A DNA stretch of 64,000 bases from an uncultured Paracoccaceae bacterium (GCA_947487205.1 CANKVU010000021.1:1-64000); one strand, 5' to 3'. Numbered from the stretch's first letter, positions 17,477 to 30,160 are shown. A program made the numbers and translations. The notes: generated from the letters alone by a model not told the origin.

Positions 17477-18140
17477 GCGCGGCGCGCCGAACCCGGTGCT
17501 CGCGCACATCCTGGCGGAGCTCGGCGACGCCCGCCGCGTCCTCGATCTGGGCTGCGGCGCCGGCGGCCTGCTGCGCGCGCTCGCCCGGCGCGGCTTCGCG
17601 GTCTCCGGCGCGGATCCGCAACCCGCGATGATCGCCCGCGCCGGCGCCGCCTGCCCCGGCGCGTACCTGGTCCCGGCCGGGGCCGAGGACCTGCCGTTCG
17701 CCGACGCGTCCGCCGACGCCGCGATCTTCCTCAACGCGCTGCATCACGTCCCCGCCGCGCACATGGATCGCGCGGTCGCCGAGGCCGCGCGCTGCATCCG
17801 CCCCGGCGGCCGGCTGGTGGTCGTCGAACCGCTCGCCGAAGGCCCTCTCTTCGAGGTGCTGCGCGGCATCGACGACGAGACCGCGATCCGCGGTCTGGCC
17901 CAAGACGCGCTCGATCGCTGCGGCCTCGCGCCCTGCCGCGACGTGACCTTCGAGCGCCGGGACCGCCACGAGGGCGCCGACGCGTTCATGGACCGCCTCG
18001 TCGCCGCGGATCCCGGACGGGCGGCGGCGGCCGGCGCCGCCCGCGACGCGATCCGGGCCGCCCTGGCGCAGTGGGCGGAGCGGGACGGCGAAACGCTGAT
18101 CCTGCGTCAGCCGATGCGCCTTCGCAGTTTCGCGGTATAG
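17469..18140 (+). CDS. Class I SAM-dependent methyltransferase, unknown substrate
   Basis: A 223-residue UbiE/Methyltransf_11-type enzyme: RRVLDLGCGAGGLLRALARR is motif I, SGADPQPAMIARA is strand 2, LPFADASADAAIFLNALHHV and RPGGRLVVVEPLAEGPLFE complete the fold. Its start lies inside the MerR gene (8-nt overlap), so the two are probably translated together. The C-terminal third, which would select the substrate, is not recognisable to me. Confidence 0.85.
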   Translation: MPERGAPNPVLAHILAELGDARRVLDLGCGAGGLLRALARRGFAVSGADPQPAMIARAGAACPGAYLVPAGAEDLPFADASADAAIFLNALHHVPAAHMDRAVAEAARCIRPGGRLVVVEPLAEGPLFEVLRGIDDETAIRGLAQDALDRCGLAPCRDVTFERRDRHEGADAFMDRLVAADPGRAAAAGAARDAIRAALAQWAERDGETLILRQPMRLRSFAV

Positions 18141-18336
18141 CCGCCCGGTCGCAGAACCCGCCCGAAGGGCCGGGAAGCGGCCGTGGTGAAAAAGAAACCG
18201 GGGCACGATGACATCAGCCCGCCGATCGAAGGCGCCCCGCACCGCATCCCGCGGTTTTGCTCGCTGCAGACTCGCCTGGCCCTGCAGGCCATCGCGCAGC
18301 CCGGCGGTCGGCCGGATATGATCAAGGGGAAGATCG

Positions 18337-18422
18337 TGGTGCCCAGGAGAGGACTCGAACCTCCACGTCCATACGGACACTAGCACCTGAAGCTAGCGCG
18401 TCTACCATTCCGCCACCTGGGC
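18337..18422 (-). tRNA. tRNA-Leu (anticodon CAG)
   Basis: 86 nt on the minus strand including an encoded 3' CCA (18337-18339). The acceptor arms GCCCAGG (18416-18422) and CCTGGGC (complement of 18341-18347) pair fully. The anticodon stem-loop is CTAGC-TTCAGGT-GCTAG, giving CAG, which reads CUG. A long variable arm (TGTCCGTATGGACG) marks a class II leucine tRNA, and GGTTCGAGTCC forms the T loop. Confidence 0.97.
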
Positions 18423-18439
18423 AGGTGTCGTGAGGCTGC

Positions 18440-18468
18440 GAGGTAACGGCCGGGCAAGGGAGTGTCAA
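18440..18468 (-). promoter_or_regulatory. Promoter of tRNA-Leu
   Basis: On the minus strand a perfect TTGACA (18463-18468) is followed after 17 nt by TACCTC (18440-18445). A start near 18433 would lie about 11 nt before the mature tRNA. The -10 box is poor, but the spacing and location fit. Confidence 0.55.
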
Positions 18469-18557
18469 CGGGATTTCCGAACCTTTCCGCGGCTCGCGGC
18501 TTGTCCTGTCGGACCTCGCATCCTACACCCGGTCCGGTCGCATAGGAGGGCCCAGAC

Positions 18558-19580
18558 ATGACGCTCGTCACCATCTTCGGCGGCACGGGATTCGTCGGCC
18601 GCTACGTCGCCCGCCGGATGGCGAAGGAGGGGTGGCGGGTCCGCTGCGCCTGCCGCCGTCCCAACGATTCGCCCTTCGTCCGGACCTACGGCGTCGTCGG
18701 CCAGGTGGAGCCGGTGTTCTGCAACGTGCGCGACGACGACAGCGTGCGGAACGTGACCCGCGGCGCCGACGCGGTGGTCAATTGCGTCGGCATCCTGGCC
18801 GAGGCGCGGCGCCAGACCTTCGAGGCCCTGCAGCATTCCGGGGCCGCGCGGATCGCCCGCATCGCCGCCGAGGAAGGCGTGTCGAACCTCGTCCAGGTCT
18901 CGGCCATCGGCGCGGACGAGGACGCCCCCAGCGAATATGCACGGACCAAGGGGCTGGGCGAGAAGGCGGTGCGGGAGGCGTTCCCGAACGCGGTGATCCT
19001 GCGCCCCTCGATCATCTTCGGCCACGAGGACGGGTTCTTCAACCGGTTCGCGGGCATGGCGCGGGTGGCGCCGGTGCTGCCGCTCGTCGGGGCCGGGACC
19101 CGGTTCCAGCCGGTCTATGTCGACGACGTGGCCGCCGCGATCCAGATGGGCATCGAGGGCAAGGCCGAGCCCGGGATCTACGAACTCGGCGGGCCGGACG
19201 TGTCGACCTTCCGCGAATGGATGGAGGAGATGCTCGCCATCATCAAGCGCCGCGCCCTCATCGTGAACACGCCCACGCCCGTGGCCCGGTTGCTGGGCCG
19301 GGGCTTCGACCTGGTGCGATCGGCCACCGGCGGGCTGGTGCGCGGGCCGCTCACCCTCGACCAGGTGCGCAACCTCTCGCAGGACAACATCGTCCATGAC
19401 GGGGCCAGGACGTTCGCGGATCTCGGCATCACGCCGCTTTCGACCGAGGCCGTGCTGCCCGATTACCTGTGGCGCTTCCGCCCCTCGGGGCAATACGCCG
19501 CCTCGAACGAATCGGCCTCGAACCTGCGCTCGGGACCCGGCGGCGTGAAGGGCGGCGAGAACCGGGCCGGCTTCTCCTGA
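18558..19580 (+). CDS. NDUFA9-like NAD(P)-binding protein (extended/atypical SDR)
   Basis: A 340-residue Rossmann protein: MTLVTIFGGTGFVGRYVARR is the nucleotide-binding N-terminus. NCVGILAEARRQTFEALQHS and ARTKGLGEKAVREAFPNAVI place it in the atypical SDR group related to the complex I accessory subunit NDUFA9. Alphaproteobacterial members are proposed to associate with complex I or quinone/lipid metabolism. The ATG has GGAGGGC upstream. It is convergent with uppP, with 4 nt between the stop codons. Confidence 0.85.
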   Translation: MTLVTIFGGTGFVGRYVARRMAKEGWRVRCACRRPNDSPFVRTYGVVGQVEPVFCNVRDDDSVRNVTRGADAVVNCVGILAEARRQTFEALQHSGAARIARIAAEEGVSNLVQVSAIGADEDAPSEYARTKGLGEKAVREAFPNAVILRPSIIFGHEDGFFNRFAGMARVAPVLPLVGAGTRFQPVYVDDVAAAIQMGIEGKAEPGIYELGGPDVSTFREWMEEMLAIIKRRALIVNTPTPVARLLGRGFDLVRSATGGLVRGPLTLDQVRNLSQDNIVHDGARTFADLGITPLSTEAVLPDYLWRFRPSGQYAASNESASNLRSGPGGVKGGENRAGFS

Positions 19581-19584
19581 CCGC

Positions 19585-20388
19585 TCACGAATAGGCGTAG
19601 GCCAGAAGCGCCACGCCAAGGAGCATGCGGTAGATCACGTACGGGGTGAAGCTGGTGAACCGCAGGAAGCGGAACATCAGCTTCAGCGTCGCCCAGGCGG
19701 CCACGAAGGACAGGACCGCGACGATCGCCCCGTCGCGGGCGAGCCCCACATCCGCCTGCCCGATCACGTCGAGGCCCAGGATCGCGGCCGATGCGAGGAT
19801 CGTCGGGATCGACATCAGCATAGAGAGCCGCGCCGCCTCGGTCCGCTCGTAGCCCAGCGCCCGCGCGCCCGAGATCGTGATCCCCGACCGCGACGTGCCG
19901 GGGATCAGCGCGAGCGTCTGGCACACCCCCATGATGACCGCGTGGCGCAGCGTCCAGTGCTCGGCCCGCCGCGCCGACCCGCCGTGCCGGTCGGCCCAGA
20001 ACAGGACGAGGCCGAAGAGGATCGTCATCCACCCGATCAGCGCCACCGACCGCAGCATGTCTCCGACCCCGGCCACCTGGATGACCAGCCCCGCCAGCAC
20101 GACCGGCACGGTCGCCACGGCGAGGCACAGCGCCAGCCACGCCCCCGGCCCCTCCACCCGCCCCCGCAGGAGCGACGGCACCCCGCCGGCCGCGAGCCGG
20201 ACGTCGGACCAGAAGAACGCGACCACGGCGCCCAGCGTGCCCACATGGGCGGCCACGTCGATCGCCAGGCCCTGGTCGGGCATTCCCGTCAGCGCCGGCA
20301 GCAGGACCAGGTGGCCGGAGGACGACACCGGCAGGAACTCGGTCACGCCCTGGACGATCGCGACGAGGATCAGGTGGAATAGCGACAT
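19585..20388 (-). CDS. uppP: Undecaprenyl-diphosphatase
   Basis: A 267-residue membrane protein that recycles undecaprenyl pyrophosphate to the monophosphate for peptidoglycan and polysaccharide synthesis. It has eight hydrophobic segments and both family motifs: QGVTEFLPVSSSGHL near the N-terminus and ALIPGTSRSGITISGA at about residue 160. I placed the start at MSLFHLILVAIVQG (20388). The frame is open to 20439 but the extra residues are hydrophilic and not conserved in kind. It is divergent from gltD and convergent with the NDUFA9-like gene. Confidence 0.93.
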   Translation of the reverse strand: MSLFHLILVAIVQGVTEFLPVSSSGHLVLLPALTGMPDQGLAIDVAAHVGTLGAVVAFFWSDVRLAAGGVPSLLRGRVEGPGAWLALCLAVATVPVVLAGLVIQVAGVGDMLRSVALIGWMTILFGLVLFWADRHGGSARRAEHWTLRHAVIMGVCQTLALIPGTSRSGITISGARALGYERTEAARLSMLMSIPTILASAAILGLDVIGQADVGLARDGAIVAVLSFVAAWATLKLMFRFLRFTSFTPYVIYRMLLGVALLAYAYS

Positions 20389-20468
20389 GGGGGATCGGAC
20401 ATCTCTTGAACGGCGCGCGGACCCTATGACGAACCGCATCGCTCGCCCAGATCCAATATTATCACCGG

Positions 20469-20489
20469 ATCGGCCATTTAATCGGCCAT
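20469..20489. repeat. Tandem direct repeat ATCGGCCAT (two copies, 12-bp period)
   Basis: ATCGGCCAT occurs at 20469-20477 and again at 20481-20489, separated by TTA. A 12-bp period near one helical turn in a divergent intergenic region suggests a protein-binding site. No known motif is matched by eye. Confidence 0.5.
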
Positions 20490-20610
20490 GAAACCCGGAT
20501 CACGGCGGATGTCCGCCGCGAATCCTTAATATTAGGTAAGCAATACGGACTTTACCGCTCGTTTAGACTTTTCTCGCGGGGCGGGATGGGGTATGCGCGA
20601 AGCGTCAGCT

Positions 20611-20617
20611 GGAGGAG
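20611..20617 (+). promoter_or_regulatory. Ribosome binding site that fixes the TTG start of gltD
   Basis: GGAGGAG lies 6 nt before TTG at 20624. The next in-frame ATG, at 20639, has no purine-rich stretch at a suitable distance. Confidence 0.7.
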
Positions 20618-20623
20618 CGCACC

Positions 20624-22057
20624 TTGGCTAGCGAAAAGATGCTGAAATTCACCACCGTGGGCCGGGACATGCCCGAAAAGCGGGCGCCGGATCTTCGTCG
20701 GACCGATTTTGCCGAAATCTACGGCGAATTCGCGACCGAGAAGGCGGGTCAGCAGGCCGGGCGCTGCTCGCAATGCGGCGTGCCCTATTGCCAGTCGCAT
20801 TGCCCGCTGCACAACAACATCCCCGACTGGCTGCGCCTGACCGCCGAGGGGCGGCTTCAGGAGGCCTACGAGGTCAGCCAGGAGACCAACACCTTCCCCG
20901 AGATCTGCGGCCGGATCTGTCCCCAGGACCGGCTGTGCGAGGGCAATTGCGTGATCGAGCAGGCCGGCCACGGCACCGTCACGATCGGCGCGGTGGAGAA
21001 GTACATCAACGACACCGCCTGGGACGAGGGCTGGGTCAAGCCGATCCGACCCGCCTCGGAACGCCCTGAAAAGGTTGCCATCATAGGGTCCGGCCCCGGC
21101 GGGCTCGCCTGTGCCGACATGCTGCGGCGCGCGGGCGTGCAGGTCACCGTGTTCGACCGCCACGACCGGGCCGGAGGGCTCATGACCTATGGCATTCCCG
21201 GCTTCAAGCTGGAGAAGGACGTGGTGATGAAGCGCGTCCGGCAGCTGGAGGAGGGCGGCGTGTCCTTCCGGCTGAATTGCGAGGTGGGACGCGACATCAC
21301 CTTCGAGGAGATCCGCGCCGGCCACGACGCGGTGCTGATCGCGACCGGCGTCTACAAGACCCGCGACCTGCAGGCCCCCGGCGTGGGGGCGGAGGGGATC
21401 GTGCGCGCGATCGACTACCTGACCGCGTCGAACCGCAAGTCGTTCGGCGACGCGGTGCCCGAATTCGAGAGCGGCGAACTGAACGCCGAGGGCAAGCGCG
21501 TCATCGTGATCGGCGGCGGCGACACGGCCATGGATTGCGTCCGGACGGCCGTCCGGCAAGGCGCGACATCGGTCAAGTGCCTGTATCGGCGGGACCGCGA
21601 GAACATGCCGGGATCGCAGCGCGAAGTCTCCAACGCCGAGGAAGAAGGCGTTGACTTCGTTTGGCTTTCCGCCCCCAAGGGGTTCAGCGGCAATCGCGTC
21701 GAGGGCGTCGTCGTCTCCAAGATGCGGCTGGGCCAGCCCGACGCGACGGGCCGCCAGGTGCCCGAGGTGATCGAGGGCGCGGATTACACCGAGCAGGCCG
21801 ACCTGGTGATCAAGGCGCTGGGTTTCGAGCCCGAGGACCTGCCGAAGCTCTGGGGGGTCGAGGGGCTGGACGTGACGCGCTGGGGCACCGTGCTGGCCGA
21901 TTTCCAGACCCACGAGACGAGCCTGCAAGGGGTCTATGCCTGCGGCGACATCCAGCGCGGCGCGAGCCTGGTCGTCTGGGCGATCCGCGACGGGCGCGAG
22001 GCGGCGCAGGCGATCCTGGCGCAGCTTGCCGGCAGCGCCGCCGTGGCGGCGGAATAG
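20624..22057 (+). CDS. gltD: Glutamate synthase (NADPH) small subunit
   Basis: A 477-residue flavoprotein that passes electrons from NADPH to the large subunit. The N-terminal cysteine clusters that hold the 4Fe-4S centres are visible as CSQCGVPYCQSHCP and CGRICPQDRLCEGNC. FAD binding is at VAIIGSGPGGLACADMLRRA, and NADPH binding at VIVIGGGDTAMDCVR. YACGDIQRGASLVVWAIRDG closes the FAD domain. Translation most likely starts at TTG 20624 (MASEKMLKFTTVG). gltB follows after 330 nt on the same strand, the reverse of the enterobacterial gltBD order. Confidence 0.95.
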   Translation: MASEKMLKFTTVGRDMPEKRAPDLRRTDFAEIYGEFATEKAGQQAGRCSQCGVPYCQSHCPLHNNIPDWLRLTAEGRLQEAYEVSQETNTFPEICGRICPQDRLCEGNCVIEQAGHGTVTIGAVEKYINDTAWDEGWVKPIRPASERPEKVAIIGSGPGGLACADMLRRAGVQVTVFDRHDRAGGLMTYGIPGFKLEKDVVMKRVRQLEEGGVSFRLNCEVGRDITFEEIRAGHDAVLIATGVYKTRDLQAPGVGAEGIVRAIDYLTASNRKSFGDAVPEFESGELNAEGKRVIVIGGGDTAMDCVRTAVRQGATSVKCLYRRDRENMPGSQREVSNAEEEGVDFVWLSAPKGFSGNRVEGVVVSKMRLGQPDATGRQVPEVIEGADYTEQADLVIKALGFEPEDLPKLWGVEGLDVTRWGTVLADFQTHETSLQGVYACGDIQRGASLVVWAIRDGREAAQAILAQLAGSAAVAAE

Positions 22058-22387
22058 TCGCCGGACCGGCGCCGGGCCCGCGCCGGGCGCCGGCCGGGCC
22101 ATTGCCGGGCGCGGGTCCCGGCGGAGGCCGGACAGGCGCCGGGCGCGCGTCGGGACAGGCGCCGGCGCACCGGGCGGTGCCCGTCCCGAAATGAGACAGT
22201 CCTGTTGACCTGGTCGCGCCGGTCGGTGCGACCGACCACCACGCCGGGCGCGACCGGCACCCACACCGCCCTATCTTCGTCCGACGAGGCATGGGGACTA
22301 CGCGGCGCCGGCCCGGGGGGGCCGCGCCGGACCGCATCATCCGCCGCACCGGCCAGGGGCCGGCCGGCCCCGCAGGGGAGAGACGAG
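22058..22387. other. GC-rich, repetitive gap between gltD and gltB
   Basis: 330 bases hold many copies of GCGCCGGG-like words and two 13-bp copies of GGACAGGCGCCGG (22130-22142 and 22153-22165). There are small hairpins at 22171-22183 (CGGGC-GGT-GCCCG) and near 22221-22233 (GGTCG-GTG-CGACC). A frame open in phase with gltB has no ribosome binding site and no gltB similarity. No gene is supported. Confidence 0.55.
22130..22165. repeat. Direct repeat GGACAGGCGCCGG (two copies, 23-bp period)
   Basis: Identical 13-bp units lie at 22130-22142 and 22153-22165 between gltD and gltB. With only two copies it is not an array. It may be slippage in GC-rich DNA or a remnant of a short palindromic repeat family. 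Confidence 0.45.
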
Positions 22388-26938
<4,551 letters not shown>

Positions 26939-26962
26939 GCGCGGGGCGCGCGGCGGGGCCGC

Positions 26963-27298
26963 TCAGCCGCCGCCGGCGTCCTCGGGCGGGCGGATGGCCC
27001 CTGCCCCCGCGCCGTCGGAGGCCGAGGCGCCGGGGCCGCCCGGGGCCGCCGGGCCCGGGGCGGGGCCCGATCCCGCCGCCGGGGCGGGCGGCGGCGCCGC
27101 GGCGGCCGCCTCGGTCGCCAGTTCCACCAGCGGCCGGATCGCGGCGGCGCAATCCGAGATGCTGGTGCGGCCGCAATCGACGGCGACGGTGCCGCCGGGC
27201 AGGTCGAGCTGGATGCGCGGCCCCCGGTCGCCCGGATCGGTCTGCGCGGCGGCGGGACCGGCGGCGAGGACGGCGGCGAGAACGAGCGGGCGGACCAT
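26963..27298 (-). CDS. Small secreted protein with an Ala/Pro/Gly-rich tail
   Basis: A 111-residue protein with a clear signal peptide (MVRPLVLAAVLAAGPAAAQT, cleavage likely after AAA-Q). A short domain follows with two cysteines (VDCGRTSISDCAAAIRPLVE), and then a tail of Pro, Ala and Gly that looks disordered. The ATG at 27298 has AGGAG upstream; the longer open frame lacks a ribosome binding site. The two Cys could form a periplasmic disulfide. It ends 25 nt from the gltB stop, convergent. No function is assigned. Confidence 0.65.
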   Translation of the reverse strand: MVRPLVLAAVLAAGPAAAQTDPGDRGPRIQLDLPGGTVAVDCGRTSISDCAAAIRPLVELATEAAAAAPPPAPAAGSGPAPGPAAPGGPGASASDGAGAGAIRPPEDAGGG

Positions 27299-27431
27299 GG
27301 CGGATCTCCTCTGGGTTGAACGGGCTTCGGGGATAGCGCCCCTGCCCTCCCTCGGTTCCGGTCCGCGCCCCTCTGGCTCCCCCCCTGTCGGCGCGCTAGC
27401 TCCGCGAGGACACGGCGAAAGGACATCGCAC

Positions 27432-27707
27432 ATGACGGATCACCTGCTCATCGAGGCGCTCGACCGGCTGGAGGCCGGGGATTGGGACGAGGCGCACCGG
27501 ATCGTCCAGGATTTCGACGGCACCGGCGCGGCGTGGCTGCACGCCCACCTGCACCGGGTGGAGGGCGACGCGGAGAACGCCCGCCACTGGTACGGCAAGG
27601 CCAGCATGGCGCCGTTCGAGGGCGACGTGACCGAGGAACGCTATGCCCTGCGCCAGGAACTGACATCGGGCACGACCGGCGCCATGGGCCAGCCGCCGCA
27701 GGAGTAG
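27432..27707 (+). CDS. Conserved small protein, TPR-like helical hairpins
   Basis: A 91-residue protein: LIEALDRLEAGDWDEAHRIV and AAWLHAHLHRVEGDAENARH read like two helix-turn-helix repeats of the TPR kind. It has no signal peptide or membrane segment. The ATG at 27432 has AAAGGAC upstream. The family is, as far as I know, widespread and uncharacterised in proteobacteria. It is divergent from the small secreted protein. Confidence 0.75.
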   Translation: MTDHLLIEALDRLEAGDWDEAHRIVQDFDGTGAAWLHAHLHRVEGDAENARHWYGKASMAPFEGDVTEERYALRQELTSGTTGAMGQPPQE

Positions 27708-27759
27708 CGCGCGACAGGCGGGCCGACCCGAACGGCCGGCCCGCGCGACCGCGCGCCGT

Positions 27760-28464
27760 TCAGCCGCGCCGGCGCCCGAAGGCGGCGCCGGCGAGCGCCA
27801 GCGCCCCGGCGAGAAGCGGCAGCGAGGCGGGCACCGGGATCGGGCTGGGCGTCACCGGGTCCGGGGTGGGATCGGGCGCGCCGCCCGGCGAGAAGGCGGT
27901 GATCAGCCGCGTCCAGTCGCCCGGGCTGCTGGCGGTCCAGCCGATCTCGACATCCGGCCCGTCGAAGATTGTGGTGTCGCCCGCCTCGAGCCCGCGAAGG
28001 CCGAAATCGTTGTAATCGATCCCCGGCAGCCCCAGCACGTCGCTGGCGAAGAGGTTCCGGTCGGCGGTGATGAAGGCGAAGATCTGGCTGTCGAGCGAGA
28101 CGGTCGTCTCCACCCGGCGAGCGGAGCCGTTGCCCGGATCCCATTGCAGGTAATGGCTGGACACGATCGTGCCCGCGCGCAGCACGAAATCGTCGCCCGC
28201 GCGGCCGACGAAATCGGCGTCCGGGTCGAAGACGCGGTCCACCCGCAGATCCTCCGTCAGGGTGACGTTCTGCACCTCGTCCCAGGCCAGGAGCACGCCG
28301 TCATTGGGATTGCGCGCCACCGGGTCGGGAATGTCAGACAGGTCGGATGCGATCACGCAGGCATTTGCCCCCGTGCAGGCCCCCAGATCGACGAGCGTGG
28401 CATGCGCCGTCGTGGCCGCGGCCAGCATTGCCGCGCCCGCAGCCGGTATCAGGGTCAATTTCAT
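27760..28464 (-). CDS. VPLPA/PEP-CTERM-type exported protein
   Basis: A 234-residue exported protein with an N-terminal signal peptide (MKLTLIPAAGAAMLAAATTA) and a C-terminal sorting tail: IPVPASLPLLAGALALAG then AAFGRRRG. This is the VPLPA variant of the PEP-CTERM tripartite signal (motif, hydrophobic helix, arginines), normally processed by a rhombosortase or exosortase-like enzyme at the inner membrane. The Asp-rich central part suggests a beta-rich, possibly Ca-binding surface protein. The processing enzyme is not in this window. Mapped start 28464, with a possible promoter at 28528-28557. Confidence 0.8.
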   Translation of the reverse strand: MKLTLIPAAGAAMLAAATTAHATLVDLGACTGANACVIASDLSDIPDPVARNPNDGVLLAWDEVQNVTLTEDLRVDRVFDPDADFVGRAGDDFVLRAGTIVSSHYLQWDPGNGSARRVETTVSLDSQIFAFITADRNLFASDVLGLPGIDYNDFGLRGLEAGDTTIFDGPDVEIGWTASSPGDWTRLITAFSPGGAPDPTPDPVTPSPIPVPASLPLLAGALALAGAAFGRRRG

Positions 28465-28500
28465 GGATGTATCCCCCGTGATTCCACTCCATCGCCGGCG

Positions 28501-28518
28501 GGCGGCGGCGCCGCCGCC
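28501..28518. repeat. Perfect 18-bp GC palindrome in the leader of the CTERM gene
   Basis: GGCGGCGGC at 28501-28509 is followed directly by its exact complement GCCGCCGCC. If transcription starts near 28520 the palindrome would form the 5' end of the mRNA, about 40 nt before the start codon. It could stabilise the message or affect initiation. Confidence 0.5.
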
Positions 28519-28527
28519 GGTGGATAC

Positions 28528-28557
28528 AAAATATGTCAAAAGACATCTTTCACGCAA
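28528..28557 (-). promoter_or_regulatory. Candidate promoter of the CTERM-protein gene
   Basis: On the minus strand TTGCGT (28552-28557) and TATTTT (28528-28533) are 18 nt apart, within the only AT-rich patch of this region. A hairpin-forming ATGTC-AAAA-GACAT (28533-28546) lies in the spacer and could be an operator. Confidence 0.45.
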
Positions 28558-28635
28558 TATTGAAAGCTTCCCGCGCCGTCTCGCGGGGCGCGGCCTCGCT
28601 TCACAGCCCGCGCGGCGGCGGATATGAGGGGTCGG

Positions 28636-29379
28636 ATGGCGAAGGCGGCGAACAGACGGAAACCGGCCCGGCAGGCCGCCCCGAAGCGCCCGCCCCGGCG
28701 CGCGCCCACGGCGGCGGGGATCGGGCGCTGGGCGGTGCGGATCGGCCTGGGGCTGGTCGCCGCGGTGGTGGGGCTGGTCGCGCTCCTGTCGGTGGCGAAC
28801 CCGCCCCTGACCCCCTACATGGCGGCCGAATCGCGGCGGCTGGGGGGCGTGTCGCACGAATGGGTGGCGATGGAGGAGATCGCGCCGGTCATGGCCCGTT
28901 CGGCGGTCGCCGCCGAGGACGCGCGGTTCTGCGCCCATTGGGGGTTCGACGTGGCGGCGATCCGGGCCGCGATCGCGGCGGGCGGCGAGCGCGGCGCCTC
29001 GACCCTGACGCAGCAGGTGGTCAAGAACGTGTTCCTCTGGCACGGGCGGAGCTGGCCGCGCAAGGCGCTGGAGGCGGTGCTGACGCCGCTGGTGGAGCTG
29101 TTCTGGTCGAAGCGGCGCATCCTCGAAGTGTACCTGAACGTGGCCGAGTTCGGCGAGGGCGTGTTCGGCGTGGAGCGGGCGGCGCAGGAGAGCTTCGGCG
29201 TGGCGGCGGCGGATCTCGGCGGCGCGCAGGCCGCCCGGCTGGCCGCGATCCTGCCCGATCCCAAGGACCGTTCGGCCGCCCGGCCCTCGGACTTCGTCGC
29301 GCGCCGCGCGGCCGGCATCCGCGACGGGGCGGCGACGATCGCCCGCGACGGGCGGGCGGCCTGCTTCGCCCCGGGTTGA
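28636..29379 (+). CDS. mtgA: Monofunctional biosynthetic peptidoglycan transglycosylase
   Basis: A 247-residue GT51 enzyme that polymerises lipid II into glycan strands at the periplasmic face. A basic N-terminus is followed by one membrane segment (IGLGLVAAVVGLVALLSVA). The catalytic domain has AVAAEDARFCAHWGFD with the catalytic Glu, GASTLTQQVVKNVFLW and KRRILEVYLNVAEFGEGVFG. I chose ATG 28636 (GAGGGG upstream). An in-frame ATG at 28624 adds four residues but has no ribosome binding site. mtgA, the GST gene and queG follow in one direction. Confidence 0.93.
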   Translation: MAKAANRRKPARQAAPKRPPRRAPTAAGIGRWAVRIGLGLVAAVVGLVALLSVANPPLTPYMAAESRRLGGVSHEWVAMEEIAPVMARSAVAAEDARFCAHWGFDVAAIRAAIAAGGERGASTLTQQVVKNVFLWHGRSWPRKALEAVLTPLVELFWSKRRILEVYLNVAEFGEGVFGVERAAQESFGVAAADLGGAQAARLAAILPDPKDRSAARPSDFVARRAAGIRDGAATIARDGRAACFAPG

Positions 29380-29438
29380 ACGTGGCCGCCCGGCGCGGCA
29401 GAGAGGAGGCGCGCGCGCGCCCCGGCCCGGAGACCCCC

Positions 29439-30104
29439 ATGTACCGCCTCTATCACATGCCGCTCTCGCCGTTCTGCCGGAAGGTCCGCCTGATGCTGGG
29501 CGAGAAGCGCATCGAGGTGGAGCTGGTCGAGGAACGCTACTGGGAGCGGGACGCCGATTTCCTGCGCCGCAACCCCGCCGGCAAGGTGCCGGTCCTGCGC
29601 GCCGAGGGGCGCTTCCTGCCCGAGAGCGCGGCGATCTGCGAATATCTCGAGGAGCGCCATCCCGATCCGGCGCTGCTGCCGACGGGGATCGACGACCGTT
29701 TCGAGGTGCGCCGGCTCTGCGGGTGGTTCGACGACAAGTTCTTCCACGAGGTGACGGCGAACCTGATGTACGAGCGGGTGATGCGGAAGCTGACCGGGGC
29801 GGGCTACCCGGTATCGGCCAACGTCAAGGCCGGCGCGCGGGCGATCAAGTTCCACCTCGACTACATGGCGTGGCTTCTGGAGAAGCGGCGCTGGCTGGCC
29901 GGCGACACGCTGACGCTGGCCGATTTCACCGCCGCGGCGCACCTCTCCGCGCTCGACTATACCTCGGACGTGGACTGGACGCGGGCCGAGGCGGTGAAGG
30001 ATTGGTACGCCAAGATCAAGTCGCGCCCCGCCTTCCGCGGCATCCTGGCCGACGCGGTGCCGGGCTTCCCCCCGCCGGTCCATTACGCCGACCTCGATTT
30101 CTGA
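29439..30104 (+). CDS. Glutathione S-transferase family protein
   Basis: A 221-residue protein with an N-terminal thioredoxin fold. [16 protein letters not shown] holds the active-site Ser/Cys, and [20 protein letters not shown] includes the cis-Pro and the ES pair that bind glutathione. A helical C-terminal domain follows ([20 protein letters not shown]). The ATG at 29439 is followed by the conserved [17 protein letters not shown]. The substrate is unknown; relatives range from stress detoxification to reductive dehalogenation. Confidence 0.88.
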   Translation: MYRLYHMPLSPFCRKVRLMLGEKRIEVELVEERYWERDADFLRRNPAGKVPVLRAEGRFLPESAAICEYLEERHPDPALLPTGIDDRFEVRRLCGWFDDKFFHEVTANLMYERVMRKLTGAGYPVSANVKAGARAIKFHLDYMAWLLEKRRWLAGDTLTLADFTAAAHLSALDYTSDVDWTRAEAVKDWYAKIKSRPAFRGILADAVPGFPPPVHYADLDF

Positions 30105-30160
30105 GCCGCATCCCCGGGCCGGACCGGCGCGTCCGGCCCCCGAGACGACAGGAGGCCGAC

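Larger units (their letters stand above)
20389..20623. promoter_or_regulatory. AT-rich divergent regulatory region between uppP and gltD
   Basis: These 235 bases are clearly more AT-rich than their surroundings and hold several symmetrical elements: a tandem 9-bp repeat at 20469-20489, a GGCGGA/TCCGCC hairpin at 20504-20517, and GGTAA...TTACC at 20535-20556. Both flanking genes are transcribed away from it, so two promoters must lie here. TAATAT on the minus strand near 20455 is a possible -10 for uppP. I cannot place the gltD promoter with confidence. Confidence 0.55.

Noticed and set aside
18141-18336. Small gene between the methyltransferase and tRNA-Leu
   Set aside because: Short open frames exist on both strands, but none has a start with a ribosome binding site and no family resemblance; I see nothing in this gap.
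22058-22387. Possible CRISPR array between gltD and gltB
   Set aside because: Only two 13-bp copies with a 23-bp period, no regular spacers and no cas genes in the window.
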